Positions 17,284 through 28,200 of a stretch of 64,000 nucleotides of DNA are shown here, piece by piece. The position numbers and the translations under genes were made by a program. The stretch comes from Aquimarina agarivorans (GTDB lineage Bacteria > Bacteroidota > Bacteroidia > Flavobacteriales > Flavobacteriaceae): assembly GCF_000218485.1 (NCBI RefSeq), contig NZ_AFPB01000147.1:1-64000 (forward strand). Reading direction: 5' to 3'. Numbering within the stretch: position 1 is the stretch's first letter; each line of letters opens with the position of its first letter. The notes below the pieces were generated by a model. It saw nothing but the letters and a program-made list of their open reading frames with translations, was not told where the DNA came from and ran no database searches.

Positions 17284-20200
17284 ATGATGAAAAAACCATC
17301 CATGATTTCACATCCCTTAATTAATAGAACAGGGATTAGCCAAAGAACACGCATTATAGCGGAACTTCAGGAAAAAGCACCTGAAATAGATGGGAGTACT
17401 CTGGCAGATCAGCTTTACAGAATAAGTCAGTATGCGGAGCATATTAACTTCCCTCAATTGCAAACGGATCAAAATGGAAATACCTACAAACAAGTAGCTA
17501 GTTGGAGTTCTTTTTTCAAAGATAGTTTACCATTTCAACTCGCTTCAATAAGTAAAGTTTCTTCGGAAAAAAATCAAAGTGAATTTGAATCGCTGATGAG
17601 TGTTTTCAAGGAATTTCCTTCAGCAAAAACGGCTGAAGCGCTTTTGAGATTTGTCATGGATACTTTTATTTACCCTTTGGATGCTTTATTTAAAAAGGTA
17701 GTGATAGGAAATAATAGTTTTTTGACCCCATTAACAGCAATTGTAAAAACATATTATAATGAGTCATTAAAAGATTTTATTAAAATAGCTAACGCCAGCC
17801 AATTGTTTTTGGGAGTTTCTAAAATCAATTTTATGCCTTTAACGCAAACACCTTGGCAAATCCCAATTGCAGAAACTTTCAATTATGATTTAAATATTAA
17901 GCAAACGCGAGGTGGCAAAAAAGAAGCATTTGCAATTACGGCGGATAAATTAAAGACTCTTTTTTTGCAATTTCAGTTGGGCTATGCAAAAGTAATTGCA
18001 ACCGCTTCACAATATATTGAAGAAGCAATATATCCTCTTCAGGAAACATATCAAAAGAAACATACGCCACATTTGGGTTTGATTTTTGCCTTTTTAGAAC
18101 TTTTTAAGCACCTTCAGGGAGATGTAAATAGCTTAACAAAAAGACATTTAGATTTTTTTTATAAAGAAGTATTACAATTACAGCCTAAAGAGGCCATACC
18201 AGATCAGGCGCATTTGATTTTTGAAATAGCAAAACATTTGGACAGCCTGATGTTGGAAAAAGAGTTATTATTAAAAGATGGGAAAGATGCCAACAATCAG
18301 AATATTATTTTTAGTCTAGATCATGACTTGATAATTGATAAAGCACAAATTAAATCATTAAAAACCTTAGCAGTAAATACAGTAAAAAAAGCACCAGAGT
18401 TTATTGAGGGGGTTTATATATCGCCAGTAGCTAACTCGTCCGATGGACTGGGCGCAGCATTTCCTGAAGGGCAACTTACCAATTGGTCAACTGTAGGAGG
18501 AAAATTTGGTAAAAAAAAGATATCGGGGAGTACGTTACCAGAAGAATTGCCCTTAGGGCGATTAGGATTCGTATTAGCATCGCCCGTATTACTGTTACAG
18601 GAAGGAGAGCGAAATATACAAGTAACCTTATCCTGTGGTAACAACTCATCAGTATTAGATGGAACCACAGTTGATTTAGATATGATCAAAAATAACCTGG
18701 AAGCTGTAGAAAATTCATTGTTCTTATGTCATTTTAGTGGTGAAAAAAAATGGCTTCCTACAGAAATAGCTTCGCTGAGTATTCTAAAGAGCAATGATGA
18801 ACAGCTTTTAATTTTTCAAATAAGTATTCAATTAAATGTGGAATTCCCAGCGGTAGTTTTTTACAACGAAAGCATACTTAAAGATAAATTTGATTTTAAA
18901 ACACCTACTCCTGTTCTTAAAATAGAACTAAACCCAGAGGCATATATTTCGCTTGAAAATAACACGATCATTGACGCTTGTAAGTTAAAATATAAGAATG
19001 AATCTGGTTCAAAAAAAAATCAAGTGCTACCTCAAGTCGTATCGCCATATCATTATTTAAGATTTTTAAAATTAATGGAATCTAATATTGAGGTAAGCGT
19101 TTGTGGGATAAAAAATTTAATAGTTCAAAATGATGAAAGTGTCTTAAACATAAATAGTCAAATGTTTCCTTTTGGACTACGCCCTAACGTTTCAGGTTTT
19201 GATCCGATGAATCAGTTGGCAGAATATCCTGAACCTAAAAATACAACTGATAATGGAGTTAAAAAAGATGATGATACTGTAAATCCATTTGCATGTACTA
19301 GCGAGAATCCGCAAGATTGTTTAGGTCCAAGTTTTTATATAGGAAGCAAGGAGGTGTTGTTTAAAAATTGGGATTCGCTTCGGGTAAATATTGAATGGAA
19401 AGAAAAACCTAATGATTTTAGGGATCATTACAAGGCATATATAAAAAGAGTAGCCGGAATGGCTGACGGTGGCACAGGAAATGACAGGAAGAATACTATT
19501 TTGGATCAACTGGGACTAGTAGAGGAAAATTTTAAAATAAAAGTAGATCATTTGCAAAATGGGTCATGGAATCAGCTAATTGACCGAATGGAATTATTTA
19601 GTAAGTCAAACCCAAATTTTTTAGATGATTTATCTTGTGTAAATCAATCTAATTTTGCTTGGGAAATTACGAATAATAATGCCCAAAATACGTACGTAGA
19701 TTTTGATCAGGAACTCAATTTTTTTAAAACCTCTATCAATGGCTTTTTAAAATTTACGCTAGCGGATCAGGATTTTTTGCATGAAGAATATCCTTTTGTG
19801 TTAGCACGTCAAATGTTGGCTTACGCGTTTTCAGCGCAAGGCGATAAATTGTCGGATGCTATTTATGTAAAATCGGATCGATCGGTAATTCAAGCAAGTC
19901 AGGATTTAAACGTAAATGCTAATGCAGAAAATAGTATTGAGCAAGCTTTGGCAAATGCCAAATTTCTAAAAACAAATCTTACTGAATTAGTCAAATTTGT
20001 TACAGATAATAATGGTGCCATTTCATTAGGACTAAAAGCTGTAAATGAATTGGTCATAGCAGCGTGTGAGGAGTACAACAAAACAAATAGTCTCGATAAT
20101 TTGGCTGTTTATGAAAGTGACTTAAACTCATTTAATGTTACGTTAACAGGTCTGGTCAAAGATATTATACTAATCAGAGATGAGTTGAAACCAAATGATG

Positions 20201-22260
20201 ATGACAATAATAGAAATTTGGGCGAAACGCTTACAGATTCTATTTCAATTGCAAATGAAACTTTAGATACTTTTTTTGAAGATTTACTAGCTATTATTCA
20301 AGATCAAAACACAGGTTTGAATAAAAAGGTAGCTGATGTTGTAGCCCTTTTAAATGATACAAATAACGATTTGGATGATATCAAAGGACCAATCGGTGAA
20401 ATTGATACTCAAATTGGAACAATCGTAAATTTAGCGAATGCCAATAAAGACCCGTTGAATGGAGATGGATTAAAGACTAAAGTAGCCGCTGTTAAAGATG
20501 CCTTTGAAGCTATTTCAAGTTATATTACCGCTAATTTTGATACAGTAGTCAATCAATTAACGTTATTAGTTAATCCTCAAGATATCCCAGGTGATCAAGA
20601 TACCTTTCAGGAGCTAATCAACCAATTTGGATTTATTAAAACTGATTTTCAAAATTTGAGCACCAAGATAGCTGGTTTGTGTTCAGGGAATAATTTGGAT
20701 GATTTAATTTTAGATTTTGAAGCATTTGTAAGAGGTATTCTAGGGCGTTTGGACGATAAAAATGAAAATACCACTGGCGAACTTATTGATCTTTCCACAT
20801 CTGTAATTGAAGTAGTTGAAGAGTTAAATAAAATTTTTGTTGATACAGGTATTTTAGATTTTTTATCGGACGATGCGCTTCAAGCACTAATTCCTAATGA
20901 ACCCTGGACGCCAACTATAAAAAATTTATACATCGATTACACTGCAAAAGCAGACAACGATCATATTGATATCGTTCACCTTTATCCCTTCGAAAGTTCT
21001 GCAAAGCTTGAACGGATTGAGCAAAATCCAAGTCTGTTCCCAATTTTTGATGATGAAGGTACGCTGTTTGTAGGTTTAGATACATTGACTCCTGGGGGAA
21101 ATCTTTCCTTATTATTTCAATTGGCAGAGGCAACTGCGGATTCGGAAATAGACAAAGCAAATGTTGAATGGTTTTATCTGTCCGATAATACCTGGAAAGT
21201 ACTAAGGCCTGATTTCAATATTGTTTCCGATGATACTAAGGGATTGACTGTTTCTGGGATTATAACTATTGCTATACCTCAGGATATTACTAATACAGGG
21301 AATACTCAAATGCCAGAAGACTTATTTTGGCTAAAAGCAACGGTAAAAGAAAACGCTAAAGCCATTGCGGAAACCTTAGGAATACACACTCAAACAGCAA
21401 AAGCTTCGGCACAAATTAGCAAAAATAATGATACACAAAGATTGAGTGCTGCACTAGCACCAAAAAGCGTGGACAAATTATTGAAAGCAAATTTTAGTAT
21501 AAAAAAAGTACAGCAACCTTATCCAAGTTTCGGAGGAAGACCACCAGAAGCAAATGGTCATTTTTACACTCGAGTGAGTGAACAATTAAAGCACAAAGGG
21601 CGCGGGGTTATGATTGAAGATTATGAGAAAATAATACTGGAAGCGTTTCCTGAGGTATACAAGGTAAAGTGCATTAGTCATACCATGGGACTTTCAGCAG
21701 TAACCTATCAAAAGGATTTAGAAGTTGCACCTGGCTTTGCGTTAATTACGGTAATTCCTGATCTTACAAAGCTTGTTTCAGGAAATCAGTTAGCACCAAA
21801 GTTGCCAGTCAGTATTTTGCAAAACATTGAAATACATATTCGTAATCGTATATCGGCTTTTGCCAGAATCAAAATTATGAATCCGCGCTATGAGCCATTG
21901 GATGTTACCATTAGGGTACAATTAAAGCGAGGTAAATCTGTAAATTTTTATCAAAAAAAACTACAAGAGGACGTTACCAATTATTTAGCACCTTGGTTAT
22001 TGGAAGGTGCAGAAAAAATTAGCTTCGGAATGCCAGTAATGTATTCAGACGTGGTAGGTTATGTGGAGCAGCTAGATTATGTCAATTTTATTAAAAATTT
22101 AGTATTGGAAGGAGGTAGTGATCAAAAAGGAAATATAATATATCCGCTTACGGCCAGATCGGTGATCGGTCCAGGCGAAATTTGTGTAGAAATTGAACAG
22201 GAATTCTGTTCAGAAGAACAGGAAGTAGGATCGAGTAGCAGTATTGCGAATCCATCTTAA
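17284..22260 (+). CDS. Giant baseplate J / gp47-like protein with helical insertion (Afp11-like)
   Basis: This 1658-residue protein is much longer than Afp11. The C-terminal ~280 residues carry the baseplate-J core (FYTRVSEQLKHKGRGVMIED, then the EAFPEVYKVKC and PRYEPLDVTIRVQLK strands and the YSDVVGYVEQLDYV end). The N-terminal half is mixed. Residues about 875-1205 form a long helical, Asn/Asp-rich stretch with heptad-like leucines, best seen as an insertion. In AlgoCIS, massive baseplate extensions build a cage around the spike, so this gene and the next are the likely cage builders here. ATGATG lies at the start; the first ATG is used. Confidence 0.85.
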   Translation: MMKKPSMISHPLINRTGISQRTRIIAELQEKAPEIDGSTLADQLYRISQYAEHINFPQLQTDQNGNTYKQVASWSSFFKDSLPFQLASISKVSSEKNQSEFESLMSVFKEFPSAKTAEALLRFVMDTFIYPLDALFKKVVIGNNSFLTPLTAIVKTYYNESLKDFIKIANASQLFLGVSKINFMPLTQTPWQIPIAETFNYDLNIKQTRGGKKEAFAITADKLKTLFLQFQLGYAKVIATASQYIEEAIYPLQETYQKKHTPHLGLIFAFLELFKHLQGDVNSLTKRHLDFFYKEVLQLQPKEAIPDQAHLIFEIAKHLDSLMLEKELLLKDGKDANNQNIIFSLDHDLIIDKAQIKSLKTLAVNTVKKAPEFIEGVYISPVANSSDGLGAAFPEGQLTNWSTVGGKFGKKKISGSTLPEELPLGRLGFVLASPVLLLQEGERNIQVTLSCGNNSSVLDGTTVDLDMIKNNLEAVENSLFLCHFSGEKKWLPTEIASLSILKSNDEQLLIFQISIQLNVEFPAVVFYNESILKDKFDFKTPTPVLKIELNPEAYISLENNTIIDACKLKYKNESGSKKNQVLPQVVSPYHYLRFLKLMESNIEVSVCGIKNLIVQNDESVLNINSQMFPFGLRPNVSGFDPMNQLAEYPEPKNTTDNGVKKDDDTVNPFACTSENPQDCLGPSFYIGSKEVLFKNWDSLRVNIEWKEKPNDFRDHYKAYIKRVAGMADGGTGNDRKNTILDQLGLVEENFKIKVDHLQNGSWNQLIDRMELFSKSNPNFLDDLSCVNQSNFAWEITNNNAQNTYVDFDQELNFFKTSINGFLKFTLADQDFLHEEYPFVLARQMLAYAFSAQGDKLSDAIYVKSDRSVIQASQDLNVNANAENSIEQALANAKFLKTNLTELVKFVTDNNGAISLGLKAVNELVIAACEEYNKTNSLDNLAVYESDLNSFNVTLTGLVKDIILIRDELKPNDDDNNRNLGETLTDSISIANETLDTFFEDLLAIIQDQNTGLNKKVADVVALLNDTNNDLDDIKGPIGEIDTQIGTIVNLANANKDPLNGDGLKTKVAAVKDAFEAISSYITANFDTVVNQLTLLVNPQDIPGDQDTFQELINQFGFIKTDFQNLSTKIAGLCSGNNLDDLILDFEAFVRGILGRLDDKNENTTGELIDLSTSVIEVVEELNKIFVDTGILDFLSDDALQALIPNEPWTPTIKNLYIDYTAKADNDHIDIVHLYPFESSAKLERIEQNPSLFPIFDDEGTLFVGLDTLTPGGNLSLLFQLAEATADSEIDKANVEWFYLSDNTWKVLRPDFNIVSDDTKGLTVSGIITIAIPQDITNTGNTQMPEDLFWLKATVKENAKAIAETLGIHTQTAKASAQISKNNDTQRLSAALAPKSVDKLLKANFSIKKVQQPYPSFGGRPPEANGHFYTRVSEQLKHKGRGVMIEDYEKIILEAFPEVYKVKCISHTMGLSAVTYQKDLEVAPGFALITVIPDLTKLVSGNQLAPKLPVSILQNIEIHIRNRISAFARIKIMNPRYEPLDVTIRVQLKRGKSVNFYQKKLQEDVTNYLAPWLLEGAEKISFGMPVMYSDVVGYVEQLDYVNFIKNLVLEGGSDQKGNIIYPLTARSVIGPGEICVEIEQEFCSEEQEVGSSSSIANPS

Positions 22261-22283
22261 AAATCATCCGAATAATTGTTGAT

Positions 22284-25200
22284 ATGCCAACTATTGAAAA
22301 TACATCAAGTACCGTTGTTACGCGAAATGATCCAAATATTTCGGAATATTTGGATTTTGAAAAATTGCGTGCCGAAGGTTTTAGTCATATAGCCAATCTT
22401 TCAGGAAAGATTTGGACGGATCATAATATCCATGATCCAGGAATAACCATTTTGGAGGTATTGATTTATGCTTTAATGGATTTGGGATACCGTACCTCAT
22501 TGCCATTTCAGGATATTTTGGCTTCGCAGAAAGGAAATGCAGTTTCGGATAATTTTTTATCTCCCCTCGAAATTTTATCTATAAATCCGGTAACTAATAC
22601 TGATTATAGGAAGTTGTTTTTGGAAATTGAAGGAGTGCGCAATGCTTGGATAACACCAGTGGCACAAGAGCAAAGTTTATACTTAAATAAGAAGCAGTTA
22701 AATGTTTCAACCGGCAATTTTAAAATAGAGCTTAATGGATTGTATGAGGTGGTTATTGAAAAAGATAAAGGGTATGCTGATAAAGAGTTGTCCAAAGCAG
22801 TAAAAAAACTGTTTTCGGAATACAGAAATTTGTGTGAAGACTTGGAAGTTGTAAAGGTGCTACAATCATCCGATGTTGGTGTCTGTGCTAATATTGAGGT
22901 GCATCAGGGAGTAGATACGCAAAAAATATATACCGATGTACTTAACAAAATTAGAAATTATATAGCACCTCAAATACATTTCTATACTCTAAAGGAGTTA
23001 TTGGATAAAGGTAAGGGCATGGACGAAATTTTTGCAGGTAGGCCTTACCTCCAAAATAGTGCTGGATTTATCGATACCAACGAAATAGAGCAGCACCAAA
23101 AAAGAGATCGAATATATCTTTCAGATCTGTATAACGAAATACTTTCGGTGGCAGGTGTGCGAAAAGTGAAGGAAATTTCCTTGAAAATTGAAAATGGGAT
23201 GACCAAGCTTAGTACTTGGGAGTACCGAATTAGTCAGGGTTATGCCCCTTATTTTTCAGCGGAAAATACTTGTATTGAATTATTTGATACTAACGGAAAA
23301 TGGAGTGTTGATACCTTTTCAGTTTTGAGCAAAAGCACCCTGTCTGAAAAATTCACACAACCTTTGGAAAATTTGAATGCATCCGTTGCTAGCGGAACTG
23401 CAAAAGAGGATTTCAATAAGCATTACTCAATTCAAAACGATTTTCCTGTGGTTTATGGTATTGGGACAGATGGTTTGCCAGATAGAACCAGCCAGACAAG
23501 GAAAGCTCAGGCGATGCAACTAAAAGGATATTTGTTGTTTTTTGATCAATTATTGACAAATTATACGGCGCAACTTAATAATATTAGCACGCTTTTTTCT
23601 CTAAAGTCAGAAAAAGAGATACTGGAAAGCGATCGTAAAAGTTATTTTACGGATATGCCAACTGATGTTGCAAACATTGACGAGCTACTTTCTTTTTTTG
23701 AGGATGAGTCGCTTCATAAAGGTTCCGTGCTAGCAGTTCCAATTGTAAATTCAGCTGAGGTCCAGCATACATTGCAAAATCTAGTGCATAAAACCAATCA
23801 GGAATTTCGAGTTGGTAATTACTGTCAGGAAAAAAATTACGATCAAGAAACTCAGGTAAGTTTTAGCTCATCAGTACTACGAAACGCAATAATTAATCAA
23901 TATGTAAATGCCTTTTCCAATGAAGATTACGATACCGCTATTTACAAGGATCGCAGAGGGTATTTTTTTGTATTATCTGTGGATAAACTAGCAGATAGTA
24001 TACTTGTTGGAGTCCATCGAAGCCACAGTCACACGGAGGCGTTGCAGCAAGCACAAACGGTGCAGTATTTGGGGAGAAGCACAAAAAGCTATAGGCTAGT
24101 TACTGATACTTCGGAAGCTAGTTTAGCCAACAAACATTTTTTTGATATCGTATACAATCCTGTAGCTTATACTTCGGTTTTACAAACGCTTACCGAAAGC
24201 AAGGAGACGTATCAAACAAGAAGAAAACAATTTTTAGATCACCTTTTGGCGCGTTTTGGTGAACAATTTACAGATTTTTCATTACTTCACTATCAAAAAA
24301 ATACCTCAGAACACGGAGTTTCTGCAAAAGAAAAAGAAATAGCATATCAATCGGATTACGTAAATACTTTTGCAGATCTTAGTCGAAATAGAGGGAAAGC
24401 ATTCAATTATCAAAAAGAAGCTTGGAATACAGATAATGTTTCAGGTTTGGAAAAACGGGTGTCTGGATTGTTAGGGATTGAAAATTATAAGCGCCGTAAT
24501 CTTTGCAATTTCGAAGTTACCTCATCTTTCAGAATAGTAATTCGAGATTATAATGACGCTATTTTATTCCGGAGTAATAAGGGATATCAGACCAAAAAAG
24601 AGTTAACAGAGGATGCGAAAAAAATAATCTTGCAGCTCAGGAATCCTTCTAGCTATGATCAGCTGGAAAGAAGTTTGTATGGTTTTGATAGCAAATTAGC
24701 GCAACACCTGTATTCCAGTGTGCCAAGTGTTAAAAATAGTGTCATCACTAAATACACTTACCACCAGCAGTTATTAAATTTTGAAAAACAAGTAGCAATT
24801 CGAAGTGCTAATGACAAAATAACTTCGAAAAAAAACGCTCTTGAAAGCCAAGCAGTGTTTATAGAAAATAGTAATCATCAGCAAGTAAAAATACCAGCGA
24901 GTAATGGTCAGGTATATCGCTTTTTGGCATTGGAAGAAACAAATAAGTATATAAATGCCAATGCTTTTGACATTGAAATTGAAACTATTAAAACTTGGAA
25001 ATGGCATGTTTCGGAACAAATTGGAAACAAATTTAAATCTTGTGAAGGCATATTTAATGGGTATGAAGATACTTGGGATGATTTACTTAAGAAAACCACA
25101 TTAACAAATTATCTAACTACACATGATGTTGCTTTTCAATGGGAAATAGCCATTTACAATGGGGTAACTATTATCGGGGTAGCTACTTATCCAGACGCGC

Positions 25201-28200
25201 AACGTGCTGTAACTGGCTGGAGACAAGCAAAAGCCTTGGGGGTTACGGATAAAAATTACGCACTTGTTGAAATAGAAGGAATCATTTATTTACAGCTAAA
25301 AAATGAGCAAGGTCATGTAATTGGGAGGTCAAATCCATTAGAAATAGCTTTTGAAAAGAATGAGCTTGTAAAATCATGTATTTCAGTATTTAAAAAAAAT
25401 ACAATTGTACCAAACTACCTGCAAGTTTCAGATCAGTTTGGATTTCAGTTGTTGGATAAAACTGGAGATAGGTTGCTTGTGAGTTACTGTGTTTATAATA
25501 CATCAAAATTGGCAGTGAAACAGCTTGAATCGGTGTTTACACGGGGTAAACTCAAGGGGAGTTACATAAAGTCAGGGGATCCAGGAAATTCGATTTATCA
25601 ATTCATTTTATTGGACGCTTCAAAAAACTTTTTTGCAATACCACCAACTCAATTTGAAACAGTAGCAGATCGTGCCAAAGCTTTAACTACGGTTATAAAT
25701 TACTTTAAGAAAAATGAACTCCCGGTTAAGGTAGCGGAAGAGCCACGCACATATATGTGGATCATTTCAAAAGAGTGCTCAGTTTTATTACAATCTTTTG
25801 AAAAGTTTGCTTCCGAGCAAAAAGCAAGAAATAATGCTGACAGTACGCTGGTAGCTGATGTTTTAACTTCGGACAGAAAGCTATACTTGCAAAATAGCTA
25901 TCAATTTGAAATTGTAGCTACCCCTGTACAATTTCAGTTCATTTATGGAATTACCAATACCCAAGATAATTTTATTCCATTAATGAAAAGCGCGGCTACT
26001 TTTAAAACAAATGAAGATGCGCAGAAAAAATATACTGAATTTGCCAATCAGCTATTAGAAATTTCTTTTAAAACAAATGACAAGGGATTTATTGAGGTTT
26101 ATACTCCAAAAGCTAAAAGTCCAGTAACTATTTTAATAAATAAGAAAGATGAGACGTTAAAAGAAATTCAAAAAGTCACTAAGTATTTAAATACTATTTA
26201 TACAAAGGATTTTCAGCCTAATGAAAAAAACATTTTAGAAAAATTGGTTGAAAACAATGAGGAACGATATGAATGGCGATTTTGTCAGAAAAATCAACCG
26301 ATTGCCATTTCTGTTCAAAAGCATCGTGATCGGGACAGTGCTTTGGTTTTTAAATCTAAAATATGTGATGTTAAACCACCAATTGATTTACAAAATCAAC
26401 CTCAAGGTGATGAAATTATTAATTGCCCTGTGCTAGATTCTAATAAATTTCATTATCAGGTCAGTTTTAGTGATGCTAAGGGTAGGACTTTTATTTTGAT
26501 TAGTTATAAAGGATATGCCAATAAAGAAAAAGCACTGGACGCTTACAAAAATGAATATTTATCTGTAATAGCACTTGCTAAAGATCCAGAAAATTATGGA
26601 AAAGATGGGCGTATTAGTTTAGTAGAAAGTTATAGTAAGGAAATGGTTAAAGAGTGTAATTCCAATGCTATTTTGGCTGTTGTGCCTACCTCTATAAAGA
26701 ATTTATTTACGGAAGTACTACACGCATTTAGCACAGCAAATAAGTTAGAAGTTACAGACACTGTTTTACCTGTCCCTGATAAAGGTAGCAGTACGGATGC
26801 TAACGTAATTACTTATTTGAGTGGACTAGCAGCTCAATATCCAATACAGAAAAAAGTTGAAATTTTAGGACAAGAAAAAATTCAAACTTTTTCGTACCAC
26901 GCTACTCAAGTAAACTTTACAATAGTACCAACCAAAGGTACTGATATTGAAATATCAAAAATTTGGGAAAGTACAGCGGAATTTGATACTATAGAAAAGG
27001 CGATTACTGCTTATAATTTTTTCTACAATTTAGCAGGAACAGCTAACCATTGCATGGTGACTTGTTTGGCCGATCAATTTTATGTTTCTTTAACCGAAGT
27101 GCTTTTGGAAAGCAGTGTTGATTATGGAAGTGAAAATGAAGCTTGGGGAGCGTCCGAAGTAAATTCAACGCCTTTAAATGGAGGGCTGAATGCTTTTTTG
27201 GAAGCAGCCGAAAAAGACTCCAATTACATTCCTTATTGTGACCAAAGCTATTGGAAGTTTAAAGTAGTTTCTGATGATTATTATTTGGTCGATTATGCCA
27301 GTAGTTTCAATTCAAGAGCTGCAAGGGATCAACACATGGAAGATTGGGAACAAAAACTCGGAGATCTTGATTTCAATAAATACATAACTCAAAAAGAAGA
27401 TTTAGAAAAAATTGTCGGTGGCGAAGCATTTCAATTTCCAGCAGCAGCTGGGTTGCATATTGATCAAGGTTTTTGTGAGTTTATGTTTTTGCTTCGCAAG
27501 GGAATTGAGGTGTCTAAATATCAGGCAGCGCAACGGGAAGAGACATTAAAGCGCTACCTTAATGAAACATTAAAAAGTTTTCCTGAAGGCTTAAATTTTG
27601 TAAACGCTCTATTTAATCGAACTGAAGTTTATGATGTGTTGTTTGATGTGGTTAATCGTTTCCCGGTGTTTCAGGGAACTCAAGGGTATCAATATCGCTT
27701 GTGTATGCAAGAAAAAAATACCAATATTACTCCTCAAGGATTAATGCCTTTTGATACGAATAAGGACGATAATGAGGCGCAATTACATCAAAATGTTCTA
27801 TTTCCTTTTGAAAGTGTAAATACTTATCATAGTGCCAATGAAGCCCTGCAAGCATACTATCAATTTCAGGAAATAGTTGAGCTTAGTTCACCAGTTTTTA
27901 CAGCAGAACCAATTGAAAAAACAGCATACGGATCGTATAGTTTTCAAATTATCAATCCTCAGAAAGTATTGGCTTACCATCCGCAGATCTACAATACATT
28001 ATTGGACGTAGAAAAAGCAACCGATCGTACCAAAAAAAATGTGCGTTCTATGGGAATGCATTTAGTAGAACACTTATTATTGCGACCTAAAAATAAAGAT
28101 CAAGATGAGTCAGATGGAGATGAAAAATTAGTCAATAGTAATTGCCTTTTGCCTGTTTGTCCTGAAGTTGAGTGTAAATTGGATTGGCAAACATTTCTGT

